Source: an uncultured Lachnospira sp.
Lineage (GTDB): Bacteria; Bacillota; Clostridia; Lachnospirales; Lachnospiraceae
NCBI GenBank assembly: GCA_910585095.1
Contig: CAJUBU010000007.1
Location: 32,221 to 96,220, forward strand
Reading direction: 5' to 3'
DNA length: 64,000 bases
Shown: positions 35,713-44,225 of the stretch, one piece after another
Layout: the number at the start of each line of letters is the position of its first letter
How positions within the stretch are numbered: position 1 is the first letter of the stretch
Notes under the pieces: generated by a model
Told to the model about the DNA's origin: nothing
The model's database searches: none
The model's input: only the letters and a program-made list of their open reading frames with translations
Made by a program: the position numbers and the translations under genes

Positions 35713-36231
35713 TCAATTTTCATCAAGTTTATAACATTGTTTTGATACAATTTCTTTTATGCGCTCTATTATCCGCTCATTGGGTTCTAACAGTATTCGT
35801 TCCATCTCATTGTTATCATTATAAGTATATATAACAACAATATTTTCTTCATTTTCACGTGATGTATAATCATATGTTCTCAAATCTTTGTGTGCCATTC
35901 TAAGCGCTGCCTGTGAATCTTTTTTTGCAACCAGCTCTGCTTTTTCCAAACTATATCTGCCGCATCTTCTTCTGGAATTTCTAGCTGTTATCTTGTCAAT
36001 TATCAATTCATTGTCAACAATCGCATATTCAATTTCTATCTTATAATGTCTAAATAACATTGCTGTAAATACAACAAGCAGACAAAGCACTAAAAATCCA
36101 AAGGATTGTGTTGATGGAATCGTAGTTGCTGCCAATATACATGCAATTATCATCACCACTTTAAATATAATAGAGTTATTGGACGCTTTTTGTTTAATAA
36201 TCTGTTCTACTGAAATATCCGACATTTCCAT
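35713..36231 (-). CDS. Membrane protein with a C-terminal soluble domain, unknown
   Basis: 172 residues from ATG 36231, five bases after GGGGG. Two adjacent membrane helices (about residues 22-60) and a charged soluble domain with an internal Arg-rich loop (NSRRRCGRY). Family unknown to me. Its leader contains CTACGCGGCTGCTT, similar to the pseudoknot leaders further right, and an ATTCC/GGAAT hairpin reaching the ribosome site. Confidence 0.5.
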   Translation of the reverse strand: MEMSDISVEQIIKQKASNNSIIFKVVMIIACILAATTIPSTQSFGFLVLCLLVVFTAMLFRHYKIEIEYAIVDNELIIDKITARNSRRRCGRYSLEKAELVAKKDSQAALRMAHKDLRTYDYTSRENEENIVVIYTYNDNNEMERILLEPNERIIERIKEIVSKQCYKLDEN

Positions 36232-36494
36232 AAAATCCCCCATTCCGAAGCGTAGCATAGGAATTGCGCAATAGAAAAAACTGATAAAGCAGCCGCGTAG
36301 GCGATTTCTATTGTCGCATCAAACCTTATTTGCTACACTTCAGCACAATTTTATTATTTATTATAATTATCTGTTATATTATGATTTTCGTCAAGATTTT
36401 TCACTTATTTATTTAAAGAAAATAAATTATACATTGCAACAAGATTGTCTATATACTATAATAAATATATAAATTAAAATTGAGAGTAATATAA

Positions 36495-36842
36495 ATGCAA
36501 CAAATATTTTACAGTCATGGTTATTCTTATAATGTACAATATTTTCATAGTGACAATGCAGATATGATTCGTTTTTATACTGCCAGCAATGAACTGCATT
36601 CTGATTTATTAAGTGATTTAGTGATTGTTGAACCTTCCTATGGATACTTACTGCTTCAATACATAGGCAATGATGCAGTTTTAAGCGGCAGTTTAAATAA
36701 AAAATATTTTTGTGAAGAGATGACCGAAGATATCATACAATTTTTAGAAGATTGTTTTCCTAAAATAAAGAATGTTTATATGCCATATCACATTGATTTT
36801 TTCTCCATAGATAAATATAACGAATATAATGGTGAGTATTAA
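36495..36842 (+). CDS. Hypothetical protein
   Basis: 115 residues, acidic and aromatic-rich, no membrane segment or motif recognised. The upstream TTGAGAGTAAT gives only a weak ribosome site, and codon use is like its neighbours. It stands alone on the plus strand. Might be a phage or plasmid leftover or a real small gene. Confidence 0.45.
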   Translation: MQQIFYSHGYSYNVQYFHSDNADMIRFYTASNELHSDLLSDLVIVEPSYGYLLLQYIGNDAVLSGSLNKKYFCEEMTEDIIQFLEDCFPKIKNVYMPYHIDFFSIDKYNEYNGEY

Positions 36843-36916
36843 ATTAAATCATTCTAAAACGTATTCATATTGACAAGCAGTTCTATGGATATCTCCTGCC
36901 ATTTATTATCTTAAAT

Positions 36917-36990
36917 GTTTATGCCTATGCGTTGCTTGACATAAACCTATTTGGATAAAAATTCAACAAAAAGCAACGCAGAAATGGAGG
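36917..36990 (+). promoter_or_regulatory. Potential H-type pseudoknot leader, lipoprotein gene
   Basis: Stem 1 is GTTTATG (36917-36923) with CATAAAC (36940-36946). Its loop contains TGCGTTGCTT (36928-36937), perfectly complementary to AAGCAACGCA (36971-36980), which is directly followed by GAAATGGAGG, the ribosome site of the next gene. Related leaders precede the genes at 38507 and 59545. Confidence 0.65.
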
Positions 36991-36996
36991 TTTATT

Positions 36997-38085
36997 ATGA
37001 AAAGAAAAATAATTGCATGTGTTGCCATCTTATTTTTATTATGTCTTGTATCTTGTGGAGGTGGTTCTTCTTCGGACAATAAAAATAATATGAATAACGC
37101 TGGTGCTTCTAATGAATCATCAGACTCAAAAGATAGCATATCAAAGTCTGAAATAGAAAACGACAAAAATACTTCTAATAACAATTCTGAAAACATGGCA
37201 TTGTCCGAAGAAATGCTTGTATATTCCTGCAATATGGAAATTGATGTCATGGACTTTCAAAAAGCTGTATCAGACTTTAAAAGTACATTAAAAGAATACA
37301 ATGGTTTTGTTGAATCTGAAAACTATACAGATAATGGTTCAAGAAGTCATTATCTCAACAATGACAAAACACTAATGCACACATACTCTGCAACAGTAAG
37401 AATCCCTAGCAGTAAATATGACAACTTTGTATCTGGTTTAGATTCCATAGGTACACTTCGATTTAAAACTGCAAAAGCTGAAAATATTAGTCAAGAATAT
37501 AGTGATGCAAAAACGACTCTTGAAATTTATGAGGCAAAACGCGACCGCTATATAAAAATGCTTAGTACAATAACGGATGATGAACATGCCATAAACATTG
37601 AAAAAGAATTAACAAATATTGAGATTGAAATTAAAAAATTAAAAACTAATATGAATAAGATGAACAATGATGTTGCCTACTCTTATGTCAATATTGAATT
37701 AAATGAAGTTACAGAATATACTACACCTTATTCAGAAAAGACTTTCCTGCAAAAATTACAAGAAACGGTAAAGAAAAGCTGGGAATATTTCTTATATATA
37801 TGTCAAACTATATTGTTTATATTTATATTCTTCCTTCCTTACATTGCAATTATTGCCATTATTATATTAATTATATTTAAAATAACAAAAAGTAAGAAGA
37901 AGAAAAAACCACAAGAATATCCAAATCCTAACATGAGAAACAATATAAATAACAATATTAGCAACCATATAAATAATACAATGAATAACTCCATTCATAA
38001 TCCTATTAATAATACACCACATACTATGCCTGATAATTCTAATCAGCAAAAGCAACCAAATCAAGATAACAATCAGCCAAATTAA
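36997..38085 (+). CDS. DUF4349 family lipoprotein
   Basis: 362 residues. Signal peptide with lipobox LVSC, a Ser/Asn-rich linker, then the DUF4349 domain (about 65-250) with 'DFKSTLKEYNGFVESENY', 'ATVRIPSSKYDNF' and a coiled coil. One membrane helix (about 268-292) near the C-terminus is followed by a Lys-rich patch and an Asn-rich tail full of NN and INN repeats. The lipid anchor plus a second membrane helix places the middle domain outside the cell. Function unknown. Confidence 0.85.
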   Translation: MKRKIIACVAILFLLCLVSCGGGSSSDNKNNMNNAGASNESSDSKDSISKSEIENDKNTSNNNSENMALSEEMLVYSCNMEIDVMDFQKAVSDFKSTLKEYNGFVESENYTDNGSRSHYLNNDKTLMHTYSATVRIPSSKYDNFVSGLDSIGTLRFKTAKAENISQEYSDAKTTLEIYEAKRDRYIKMLSTITDDEHAINIEKELTNIEIEIKKLKTNMNKMNNDVAYSYVNIELNEVTEYTTPYSEKTFLQKLQETVKKSWEYFLYICQTILFIFIFFLPYIAIIAIIILIIFKITKSKKKKKPQEYPNPNMRNNINNNISNHINNTMNNSIHNPINNTPHTMPDNSNQQKQPNQDNNQPN

Positions 38086-38248
38086 GATCATCTATAAAAT
38101 ATTTTGCGCTAACTTTTTTATAATTAAAAATTTCAAGATTAATATTTAAATAAAAGGTTGAAAGATTTTTAAAAAGTAGTATCATATAATTAATACTTGA
38201 AACATTGCTCATAAATTATGGATAACTTTTAACATCTATCATAAACGT

Positions 38249-38337
38249 AAGTGTCACAAAATAAAATTTCTATACAAGATGTTGATGTAAGTTAGTTAAT
38301 ATCAATATCTTGTATATTTTTTATTTTATGGCACTTT
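38249..38337. terminator. Very long hairpin after the DUF4349 gene
   Basis: AAGTGTCACAAAATAAAA (from 38249) pairs with TTTTATTTTATGGCACTT (to 38337) with two mismatches; inside, TACAAGAT/ATCTTGTA and TTGAT/ATCAA extend the stem. It shares the 'TGTCACAAAAT' head with the terminator at 29108. The stretch 38086-38506 contains no gene; it holds this hairpin and the next leader. Confidence 0.7.
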
Positions 38338-38423
38338 TATTTTTTTATAAACAATGAAGATAGTATTAAGAAACCAATGAAAGCAACGTAAAAGGTTAGA
38401 AATTAAAATTTTCAATCGCGAGA

Positions 38424-38501
38424 TTTGTGTCTACGCGCTGCTTGTCACAAACTCGTAAGAACTTTTTGTTCTTTGTACAAAAAAACAGCGCAGAAATGAG
38501 G
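38424..38501 (+). promoter_or_regulatory. Potential pseudoknot leader, chemoreceptor gene
   Basis: Stem TTTGTG/CACAAA (38424-38429, 38446-38451); loop GCGCTG (38435-38440) complementary to CAGCGC (38486-38491), which is directly followed by AGAAATGAGG. An extra AAGAAC/GTTCTT hairpin lies between. Confidence 0.6.
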
Positions 38502-38506
38502 ATAAA

Positions 38507-40207
38507 ATGAAATTTAATGAAATGCGCATTAAAAAACGTCTAGTTACTGCTTTTACAATTATTGTAGTACTTTTTAGTTCTGTCTGCGCAATTGTAGGTA
38601 TTGCTTTATTTTTTATGATAAATCAATACCAAAAAGTGCTTGACAATTATGCTTTTCCACAAGGAGATATTGGACGATTGATGAATGCAAGCGCGGAAAT
38701 ACGAAGTGCAACACGTGCAGTGATTGGATATGATAGTCAAGAATTGATTGATAAAGTTCTTGTTAAACATGACAGTTCAATTAATGAATTTGAAGAATAT
38801 CTGCAAAAGATTCGTCCAACCATGATAACAGAAGAAGGTCATGCTTGTATGGACAAAATCGATGCTGCATGGAAAGCATACAAAGAAATTGATGCAACTG
38901 TAATAAAAATGGGTTCTACCACTAATTCTGCATCAACCCTTCAAGCACAACAAAAAATGATAAATGAAGTAGAACCTTTGTATAACGCACTAGATGAGGC
39001 AATGATTAGCTTAATGGATGTTAATGTAGAAAAAGGTGATTCTGCTAATAATATGTTATCTATATTAGCATTTGTTCTTATTGCCATTATAATAATTGCT
39101 ATTATCACAGCTATTCTCATATCTACACGAATTGCTAAAAAAATTGCAAGAGGTATTGAAAAACCTTTAAAAGCTTTAGGAGAACGTTTTAAAACATTTG
39201 CACAAGGTGATTTTGATTCACCATTTCCTACTGTAGAAAGCAAAGATGAAATTGCTGATATGATAACGGAAGTTCTTAATATGGCAGAACATCTACAAAA
39301 CATTATTAATGACACAAACATGGTATTAGATGAAATGGCACAAGGAAATTTTGTTGTTCAAATTCAACGTGAAGAAATCTATGTAGGAAAATTTGAACAT
39401 ATGCTTTCTTCCATAAAAGCTTTAATTAGAGAAATGACCGATATGCTCACTAATATTCACCAAGCGGCTGCTCAAGTAGCAATGGGTTCTGATAACTTGT
39501 CTGAAGCCGCACAAGTACTGGCTGAGGGAGCAACAGACCAAGCTGCTTCCGTTGAAGAAATGCAGGCAACCATTACAACTATTTCAGATGGCATTCAATC
39601 GACTGCTTCACAGCTTAAAGAATCTTATTTAAACGCAAAAAAATATTCAGAGCTTGCAGAGACAAGTAACGCTGATATGGCTGCCTTAATGGAATCGATG
39701 TCACGCATCAGTGCATCCACACAACAGATTGGAAATATTATTTCTGATATTGAAGATATTGCAAGCCAGACAAATCTGCTTTCTCTAAACGCTTCCATTG
39801 AAGCGGCAAGGGCAGGTGAAGCTGGAAAAGGATTTGCTGTTGTAGCTGACCAAATTCGTACATTAGCAGAGCAAAGTGCCAAATCTGCTGTTGATTCTAG
39901 GTCACTACTTGAAGATGTACTCCACGAAGTAGCAGGTGGAAATACTGTTACACAACGTACTTCTGAATCGTTAAAAGATGTTGTTGATGGTGTAGAAAAT
40001 ATTGCTTCGGCTTCTAAAGATTTAAGTGATATTTCTGCTGACCAATCCGTTGCTATGAATCAAGCTACAGAAGGCATCAATCGAATTTCTGAAATTGTAC
40101 AGTCCAATGCTGCCACTGCACAAGAAACTTCTGCTACAAGCCAAGAGCTAACAGCAGAGGCAACTTGTATGGCTGACTTGGTATCAAAGTTTAATATAAC
40201 TGCATAA
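38507..40207 (+). CDS. Methyl-accepting chemotaxis protein
   Basis: 566 residues. Membrane helix 1 (about 14-36), a four-helix-bundle external sensor domain, membrane helix 2 (about 187-208), HAMP with 'EKPLKALGERFKTFAQGDFDSPF', and the signalling domain with 'ASQTNLLSLNASIEAARAGEAGKGFAVVADQIRTLAEQS'. It detects an outside ligand and controls CheA. Starts at ATG 38507 after AGAAATGAGG. Own transcription unit with a convergent terminator. Confidence 0.94.
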   Translation: MKFNEMRIKKRLVTAFTIIVVLFSSVCAIVGIALFFMINQYQKVLDNYAFPQGDIGRLMNASAEIRSATRAVIGYDSQELIDKVLVKHDSSINEFEEYLQKIRPTMITEEGHACMDKIDAAWKAYKEIDATVIKMGSTTNSASTLQAQQKMINEVEPLYNALDEAMISLMDVNVEKGDSANNMLSILAFVLIAIIIIAIITAILISTRIAKKIARGIEKPLKALGERFKTFAQGDFDSPFPTVESKDEIADMITEVLNMAEHLQNIINDTNMVLDEMAQGNFVVQIQREEIYVGKFEHMLSSIKALIREMTDMLTNIHQAAAQVAMGSDNLSEAAQVLAEGATDQAASVEEMQATITTISDGIQSTASQLKESYLNAKKYSELAETSNADMAALMESMSRISASTQQIGNIISDIEDIASQTNLLSLNASIEAARAGEAGKGFAVVADQIRTLAEQSAKSAVDSRSLLEDVLHEVAGGNTVTQRTSESLKDVVDGVENIASASKDLSDISADQSVAMNQATEGINRISEIVQSNAATAQETSATSQELTAEATCMADLVSKFNITA

Positions 40208-40282
40208 AATAGTACATATCCTAATTTATATATTTTTCAAATTTTATACTATCTTTAAAAATATATATTACAATTACAATAA

Positions 40283-40328
40283 CAAGGATGCTGCAAGACC
40301 ATTTAAAAATGACCTTACAGCATCCTTG
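40283..40328. terminator. Bidirectional terminator, chemoreceptor / groEL
   Basis: CAAGGATGCTG (40283-40293) pairs perfectly with CAGCATCCTTG (40318-40328), with an inner ATTT/AAAT; T-rich sequence follows on the right and A-rich sequence precedes on the left. Confidence 0.85.
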
Positions 40329-40360
40329 CATTTTTCTTTATTTAGTCAAATGTCTCATAA

Positions 40361-41983
40361 TTACATCATGCCACCCATTCCGCCGCCTGCTGGCATAGGT
40401 GGAATATCCTCCTTAATAGTGCCGACAACAGACTCGGTTGTAAGAAGTGTAGAAGCAACACTTGTTGCATTTTGAAGCGCGCTTCTTGTAACTTTAGCAG
40501 GGTCAAGAATACCAGCATCAATCATATTAACATAGTTTTCTTTCAATGCGTCAAAACCTGTGCCTGCTTCCGATTCTTTTACCTTATTAATGATAACAGC
40601 ACCTTCAAGACCTGCATTGTACACAATATGGAACAATGGCGCCTCAAGAGCTTTTAAGATAATCTTTGCACCAGTCTTTTCATCTCCCTGCAATTCCTCA
40701 ATCAGTTTTTCAACATCCTTAGAAGCATGGATATATGCTGAGCCGCCGCCTGCGATAACGCCCTCCTCAACGGCTGCCTTTGTAGCAGCAAGCGCATCTT
40801 CAAGTCTTAACTTGCTCTCTTTCATCTCAGTCTCTGTTGCAGCGCCAACACGGATAACTGCTACACCGCCAGAAAGCTTTGCAAGTCTTTCCTGTAATTT
40901 TTCTTTGTCAAAATCAGAAGTAGTCTCTGTAAGCTGATTCTTAATCTGTGCAATTCTTGCCTCAATCTCTTGCTTTGAACCCTCACCGTCAACAATCACT
41001 GTATTTTCCTTCTGAACTTTAACCGATTTTGCTCTTCCAAGCATATCCATTGTTGTATCTTTTAAATCAAGACCAAGTTCTTCAGAAATCACTTCACCAC
41101 CTGTAAGGATAGCTATATCTTTAAGCATCTCTTTTCTTCTATCACCATAACCTGGCGCTTTAACAGCAACTACATTAAATGTACCTCTAAGCTTGTTGAC
41201 AATCAATGTTGTAAGAGCTTCACCCTCAACATCTTCAGCGATAATAAGAAGTTTTGCGCCACTTTGTACAATCTGCTCAAGCAATGGAAGAATCTCTTGA
41301 ATATTAGAAATCTTCTTGTCTGTTATAAGGATATATGGATTGTCAAGAACAGCCTCCATCTTATCCATATCCGTTGCCATATATGCTGAAATATAGCCTC
41401 TGTCAAACTGCATACCTTCTACAAGGTCTAACTCGGTCTTCATCGTCTTTGACTCTTCAATTGTGATAACGCCGTCATTAGAAACCTTCTCCATAGCGTC
41501 TGCTACTAATGCGCCAACTTCTTCGTCACCCGCTGATATAGCAGCAACCTTAGAAATCTGCTCCTTGCCGTTTACCTTCTGGCTCATCTTAGCAATTGCT
41601 TCAACAGCACAGTCTGTTGCCTTTTTCATACCTCTTCTAAGGATAATAGGATTTGCGCCTGCTGCAATATTTTTCATACCCTCATTAATCATTGCCTGTG
41701 CCAAAACAGTTGCTGTTGTTGTGCCATCACCTGCAACATCATTTGTCTTTGTCGCTACTTCCTTAACAAGCTGTGCACCCATATTTTCAAATTTATCTTC
41801 AAGTTCAATTTCTTTTGCAATCGTCACGCCATCGTTTGTGATAAGCGGTGTTCCAAATGATTTGTCAAGAACAACATTTCTACCCTTAGGTCCCAATGTA
41901 ACTCTTACTGTATCTGCTAATTGATTTACTCCAGACTCTAACGCTTTTCTCGCATCAATTCCGTACTTAATTTCCTTTGCCAT
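40361..41983 (-). CDS. groL: Chaperonin GroEL
   Basis: 540 residues from ATG 41983 (MAKEIKYG). Hallmarks: 'VRVTLGPKGRNVVLDKSFG', 'NDVAGDGTTTATVLAQ', 'VEEGVIAGGGSAY' and the C-terminal GGM-rich tail 'PPMPAGGGMGGMM'. It folds proteins in the GroEL/GroES chamber. Second gene of the CIRCE-controlled operon. Confidence 0.98.
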   Translation of the reverse strand: MAKEIKYGIDARKALESGVNQLADTVRVTLGPKGRNVVLDKSFGTPLITNDGVTIAKEIELEDKFENMGAQLVKEVATKTNDVAGDGTTTATVLAQAMINEGMKNIAAGANPIILRRGMKKATDCAVEAIAKMSQKVNGKEQISKVAAISAGDEEVGALVADAMEKVSNDGVITIEESKTMKTELDLVEGMQFDRGYISAYMATDMDKMEAVLDNPYILITDKKISNIQEILPLLEQIVQSGAKLLIIAEDVEGEALTTLIVNKLRGTFNVVAVKAPGYGDRRKEMLKDIAILTGGEVISEELGLDLKDTTMDMLGRAKSVKVQKENTVIVDGEGSKQEIEARIAQIKNQLTETTSDFDKEKLQERLAKLSGGVAVIRVGAATETEMKESKLRLEDALAATKAAVEEGVIAGGGSAYIHASKDVEKLIEELQGDEKTGAKIILKALEAPLFHIVYNAGLEGAVIINKVKESEAGTGFDALKENYVNMIDAGILDPAKVTRSALQNATSVASTLLTTESVVGTIKEDIPPMPAGGGMGGMM

Positions 41984-42031
41984 AATAATTTTCATTCCTT
42001 TCTAAAATTATAATTTCCTATCATGAAACAT

Positions 42032-42316
42032 TTACTCAATAACTGCCAAAATATCAGATTGTTTTACAATAATCAAATTTTCTTCCTCAAGTTCAACCTC
42101 TGTTCCAGAATATTTAGAATATATAATCTTATCTCCTGGTTTTACCTGCATAGTAACTTCTTTTCCATCAATCACTCCGCCTGGTCCAACAGCAACAACT
42201 TCTGCCTGCTGTGGCTTTTCCTTAGCTTGTCCTGGCAATACAATACCAGACTTGGTTGTCTCTTCAGCAACCAAAGCCTTAATTACAACTCTGTCTCCCA
42301 ATGGTACTAATTTCAT
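42032..42316 (-). CDS. groS: Co-chaperonin GroES
   Basis: 94 residues from ATG 42316. 'LVPLGDRVVIKALVAEETTKSGIVLPGQAKEKPQQAEVVAVGPG' contains the mobile loop and dome. A GTTGTT/AACAAC hairpin (42349-42354, 42336-42341) ends directly before its AGAATGGAGG site. Confidence 0.97.
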   Translation of the reverse strand: MKLVPLGDRVVIKALVAEETTKSGIVLPGQAKEKPQQAEVVAVGPGGVIDGKEVTMQVKPGDKIIYSKYSGTEVELEEENLIIVKQSDILAVIE

Positions 42317-42369
42317 AAATGTATTCCTCCATTCTGTTGTTCCAATTAAACAACGCATTTTCCTATCTG

Positions 42370-42396
42370 TTAGCACTCTTTTAATTCGAGTGCTAA
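42370..42396 (-). promoter_or_regulatory. CIRCE operator (HrcA site)
   Basis: TTAGCACTC (42370-42378), 9-base spacer, GAGTGCTAA (42388-42396): the exact CIRCE consensus, placed between the groES promoter and gene. HrcA represses the operon until heat stress. Confidence 0.98.
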
Positions 42397-42409
42397 CACC
42401 GATATGATT

Positions 42410-42438
42410 AAAATAGCACTGTCACAACTAAATGTCAA
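42410..42438 (-). promoter_or_regulatory. groES-groEL promoter
   Basis: Minus strand TTGACA (42433-42438) and TATTTT (42410-42415) with 17-base spacing, just upstream of CIRCE. Confidence 0.85.
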
Positions 42439-42530
42439 CAGCTAATTTAATTATATTTAGAAAGTTTACAATATATTTATAATTATTTTATTGAATACAC
42501 CATTAATAATACATTTGAACCCTTTATTAT

Positions 42531-43427
42531 TCACTGTGATTTTTTATTATTTAACCCCATCTTCACTGTTTTTCTATAATAAAATAAATATTGCTGTGCA
42601 TATCCTCCATAAACACCAAACTGTTTCTGACCAAATTGCTCAATCGTTTGCGTTGAACATTCCTTTCCATCAAAATAAAGATACTCAACAATTCTTTTTA
42701 TCCATACATCAACAGGAAACGCCTCTCTGTGTCCTAATCCAAACAGACTGACACAATTTGCAACCTTATTGCCTACCCCCTTTATCTGTATAAGTTCATG
42801 AATACATTGTTTTATATCTGCATTCAACAAATTTTCATAAGAAACAATACCTTCTTTGACACACCTTGCCGCATCACATATATAAGGCGCACGAAATCCT
42901 GTCTTACATGCCCTTAATTCACCCTCTGTCAAATGGTACATCATATCAACATCAGGAAAAGAATAAAATTTAACATCGTTCATTTGACCGACAAATTTAC
43001 CATACTTTTTTGAAACCTGCGTCACAATTTGTTTGATATGCGGAATCTGCTTATTTTGTGATATAATAAATGAAATTAAGACTTCAAAAAATTCCTGATT
43101 TAAAATATGTACGCCCCACATCATTTCAATGGCTTCTTTTAATTTTTTATCTTTTTTTAATAAATATTGTTTTATTTTACTATAATCCCTATCCAAATCA
43201 AAATAAGAACGCCACAAAGACTGATAATCATCAGCTGAAGTATCCTTTAATATCAATACATTTTCTTGTTGAACGGCATGTAAAAATTTGCCGTAAGCTA
43301 CCAGCCCATAATCATTATGCCCTATCTTTGTAAAATGAAAACATTGACCACACTCTAATGTTTGTCCCAAATCAAAATCATTTAATTCTTTTATTATAAT
43401 ATCCTTACTATCAACTATAACTTTCAT
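42531..43427 (-). CDS. OGG1-type 8-oxoguanine DNA glycosylase
   Basis: 298 residues. N-terminal OGG_N domain ('FDLGQTLECGQCFHF'), then helix-hairpin-helix 'LIQIKGVGNKVANCVSLFGLG' with catalytic Lys and 'REAFPVDVWIKRI' with catalytic Asp. It removes 8-oxoguanine and has lyase activity. The size and order match OGG1 rather than MutM. No operon partner; it is divergent from cotJ. Confidence 0.9.
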   Translation of the reverse strand: MKVIVDSKDIIIKELNDFDLGQTLECGQCFHFTKIGHNDYGLVAYGKFLHAVQQENVLILKDTSADDYQSLWRSYFDLDRDYSKIKQYLLKKDKKLKEAIEMMWGVHILNQEFFEVLISFIISQNKQIPHIKQIVTQVSKKYGKFVGQMNDVKFYSFPDVDMMYHLTEGELRACKTGFRAPYICDAARCVKEGIVSYENLLNADIKQCIHELIQIKGVGNKVANCVSLFGLGHREAFPVDVWIKRIVEYLYFDGKECSTQTIEQFGQKQFGVYGGYAQQYLFYYRKTVKMGLNNKKSQ

Positions 43428-43459
43428 AACGTTTTTATTTTAGCAACAAATAATTATTC

Positions 43460-43487
43460 ACACAACTATTAATTTGCGCATAACCTA
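43460..43487 (+). promoter_or_regulatory. Putative mother-cell sigma factor promoter of cotJ
   Basis: ACA (43460-43462), 16 bases, CATAACCTA (43479-43487). The -10 fits the Bacillus sigma-K pattern CATAnnnTA and also the related sigma-E pattern. cotJ in B. subtilis is a sigma-E gene. The position is 44 bases before cotJA. Confidence 0.5.
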
Positions 43488-43530
43488 AATTGAGTATAAC
43501 TCAAGCCTTAATCAGGCAGAAGGAATTTTT

Positions 43531-43686
43531 ATGGATTGTAATAATCGGACAACACAAGTCCAATCACCTGCAATGGCATATGTTCCATGGCAGCGCTGGG
43601 GGGATTTATATGAACCTTGTAAAGCATTTGCCAGAGGAACACTATTTGCTGTGCTTGATAAACCTTTTAAAGGAGGTAAATGTTAA
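43531..43686 (+). CDS. cotJA: Spore coat protein CotJA
   Basis: 51 residues from ATG 43531 (AGAAGGA site). The core 'MAYVPWQRWGDLYEPCKAFARGTLFAVLDKPFKG' matches CotJA ('YVPWQ.W..LYEP..A..RGT.F..LDKPF'). It is needed with CotJB and CotJC in the coat of the mother-cell-made spore. The stop overlaps the cotJB start (TAATG). Confidence 0.92.
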   Translation: MDCNNRTTQVQSPAMAYVPWQRWGDLYEPCKAFARGTLFAVLDKPFKGGKC

Positions 43687-44105
43687 TGAATAATAACAAT
43701 ATGAATAACTCCTGTAACAATAATACGAATAACTCCTGTAACAACAATATGGTGAGGCAAGGCAATATGCGCCCTCGCGGACAAATGCCTATGAGAAATA
43801 CTTACAATATGAATATGCCATGTAATGACACAAATATTCCTGAAAAATCTTGTTTTAATAAAAAAGAAATTTGTATGAATGTCTATGAATTAGGATTTGT
43901 TATGACTGAAATTTTACTTTATCTTGACACACATCCTAATGATTTAGAAGCTATTGAATATTATAATAAGATGAAGGAAAAATATAATAAGGCAGTAAAA
44001 GTTTATGAAGATAAAATAGGACCTTTAACTTTTATGGGTGTAGATTGCGATAACTATTGGACTTGGGTTGCAACACCAATGCCTTGGGAAATGGAGGGCT
44101 GTTAA
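43686..44105 (+). CDS. cotJB: Spore coat protein CotJB
   Basis: 139 residues from ATG 43686, 9 bases after GGAGG. C-terminal domain 'ELGFVMTEILLYLDTHPNDLEAIEYYN', 'YEDKIGPLTFMG' and 'WTWVATPMPWEME' is CotJB. The N-terminal ~55 residues are an Asn/Cys/Met-rich extension with a tandem NNSCNNN-type repeat encoded by a perfect-length 24-bp duplication (43701-43748); typical CotJB lacks it. Confidence 0.93.
   Translation: MNNNNMNNSCNNNTNNSCNNNMVRQGNMRPRGQMPMRNTYNMNMPCNDTNIPEKSCFNKKEICMNVYELGFVMTEILLYLDTHPNDLEAIEYYNKMKEKYNKAVKVYEDKIGPLTFMGVDCDNYWTWVATPMPWEMEGC
43701..43748 (+). repeat. 24-bp tandem duplication in cotJB
   Basis: Two 24-bp units (43701-43724, 43725-43748), each containing AATAACTCCTGTAACAA, encode the repeated Asn-Asn-Ser-Cys-Asn-Asn-Asn block; they differ at two positions. 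Confidence 0.85.
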
Positions 44106-44106
44106 T

Positions 44107-44200
44107 ATGTGGAATTATGAGAAAAGATTAGAATATCCTGTCAATATCAAACAGACCAATCCAACATTGGCAGCAATGATAATAAGTCAATATGGTGGTC
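44107..44200 (+). CDS. cotJC: cotJC segment 1 (codons 1-31), interrupted
   Basis: MWNYEKRLEYPVNIKQTNPT to SQYGG is the N-terminus of CotJC, a manganese-catalase-like coat protein. GGAGG stands 10 bases upstream. After Gly31 the frame enters element 1 and ends at a stop at 44280 (57-codon nonsense product). Joined at TATGGTGGTC to 47313, the frame continues '-P-DGELGASLRY', putting the first Mn ligand (Glu35) just after the joint. The unrearranged gene thus encodes no metal ligand. Confidence 0.95.
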
Positions 44201-44219
44201 TATACTTCCATAAGGGGCA
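44191..44219 (+). other. Left attachment site of element 1
   Basis: Core TATGGTGGTC plus the inner recombinase arm ATACTTCCATAAGGGGCA. On the outside lies AGTCA, which in the rejoined gene faces TGACG, a short attB-like dyad around the core. Confidence 0.85.
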
Positions 44220-44225
44220 AAAATT

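Noticed and set aside
37924..38085. Asn-rich repeats at the end of the lipoprotein gene as a CRISPR or microsatellite
   Set aside because: Irregular AAT-rich codons without fixed unit length or spacers; simple low-complexity protein tail.
43490..43693. 67-codon frame overlapping cotJA
   Set aside because: Out of frame with the clear CotJA sequence and no family similarity; a shadow frame.
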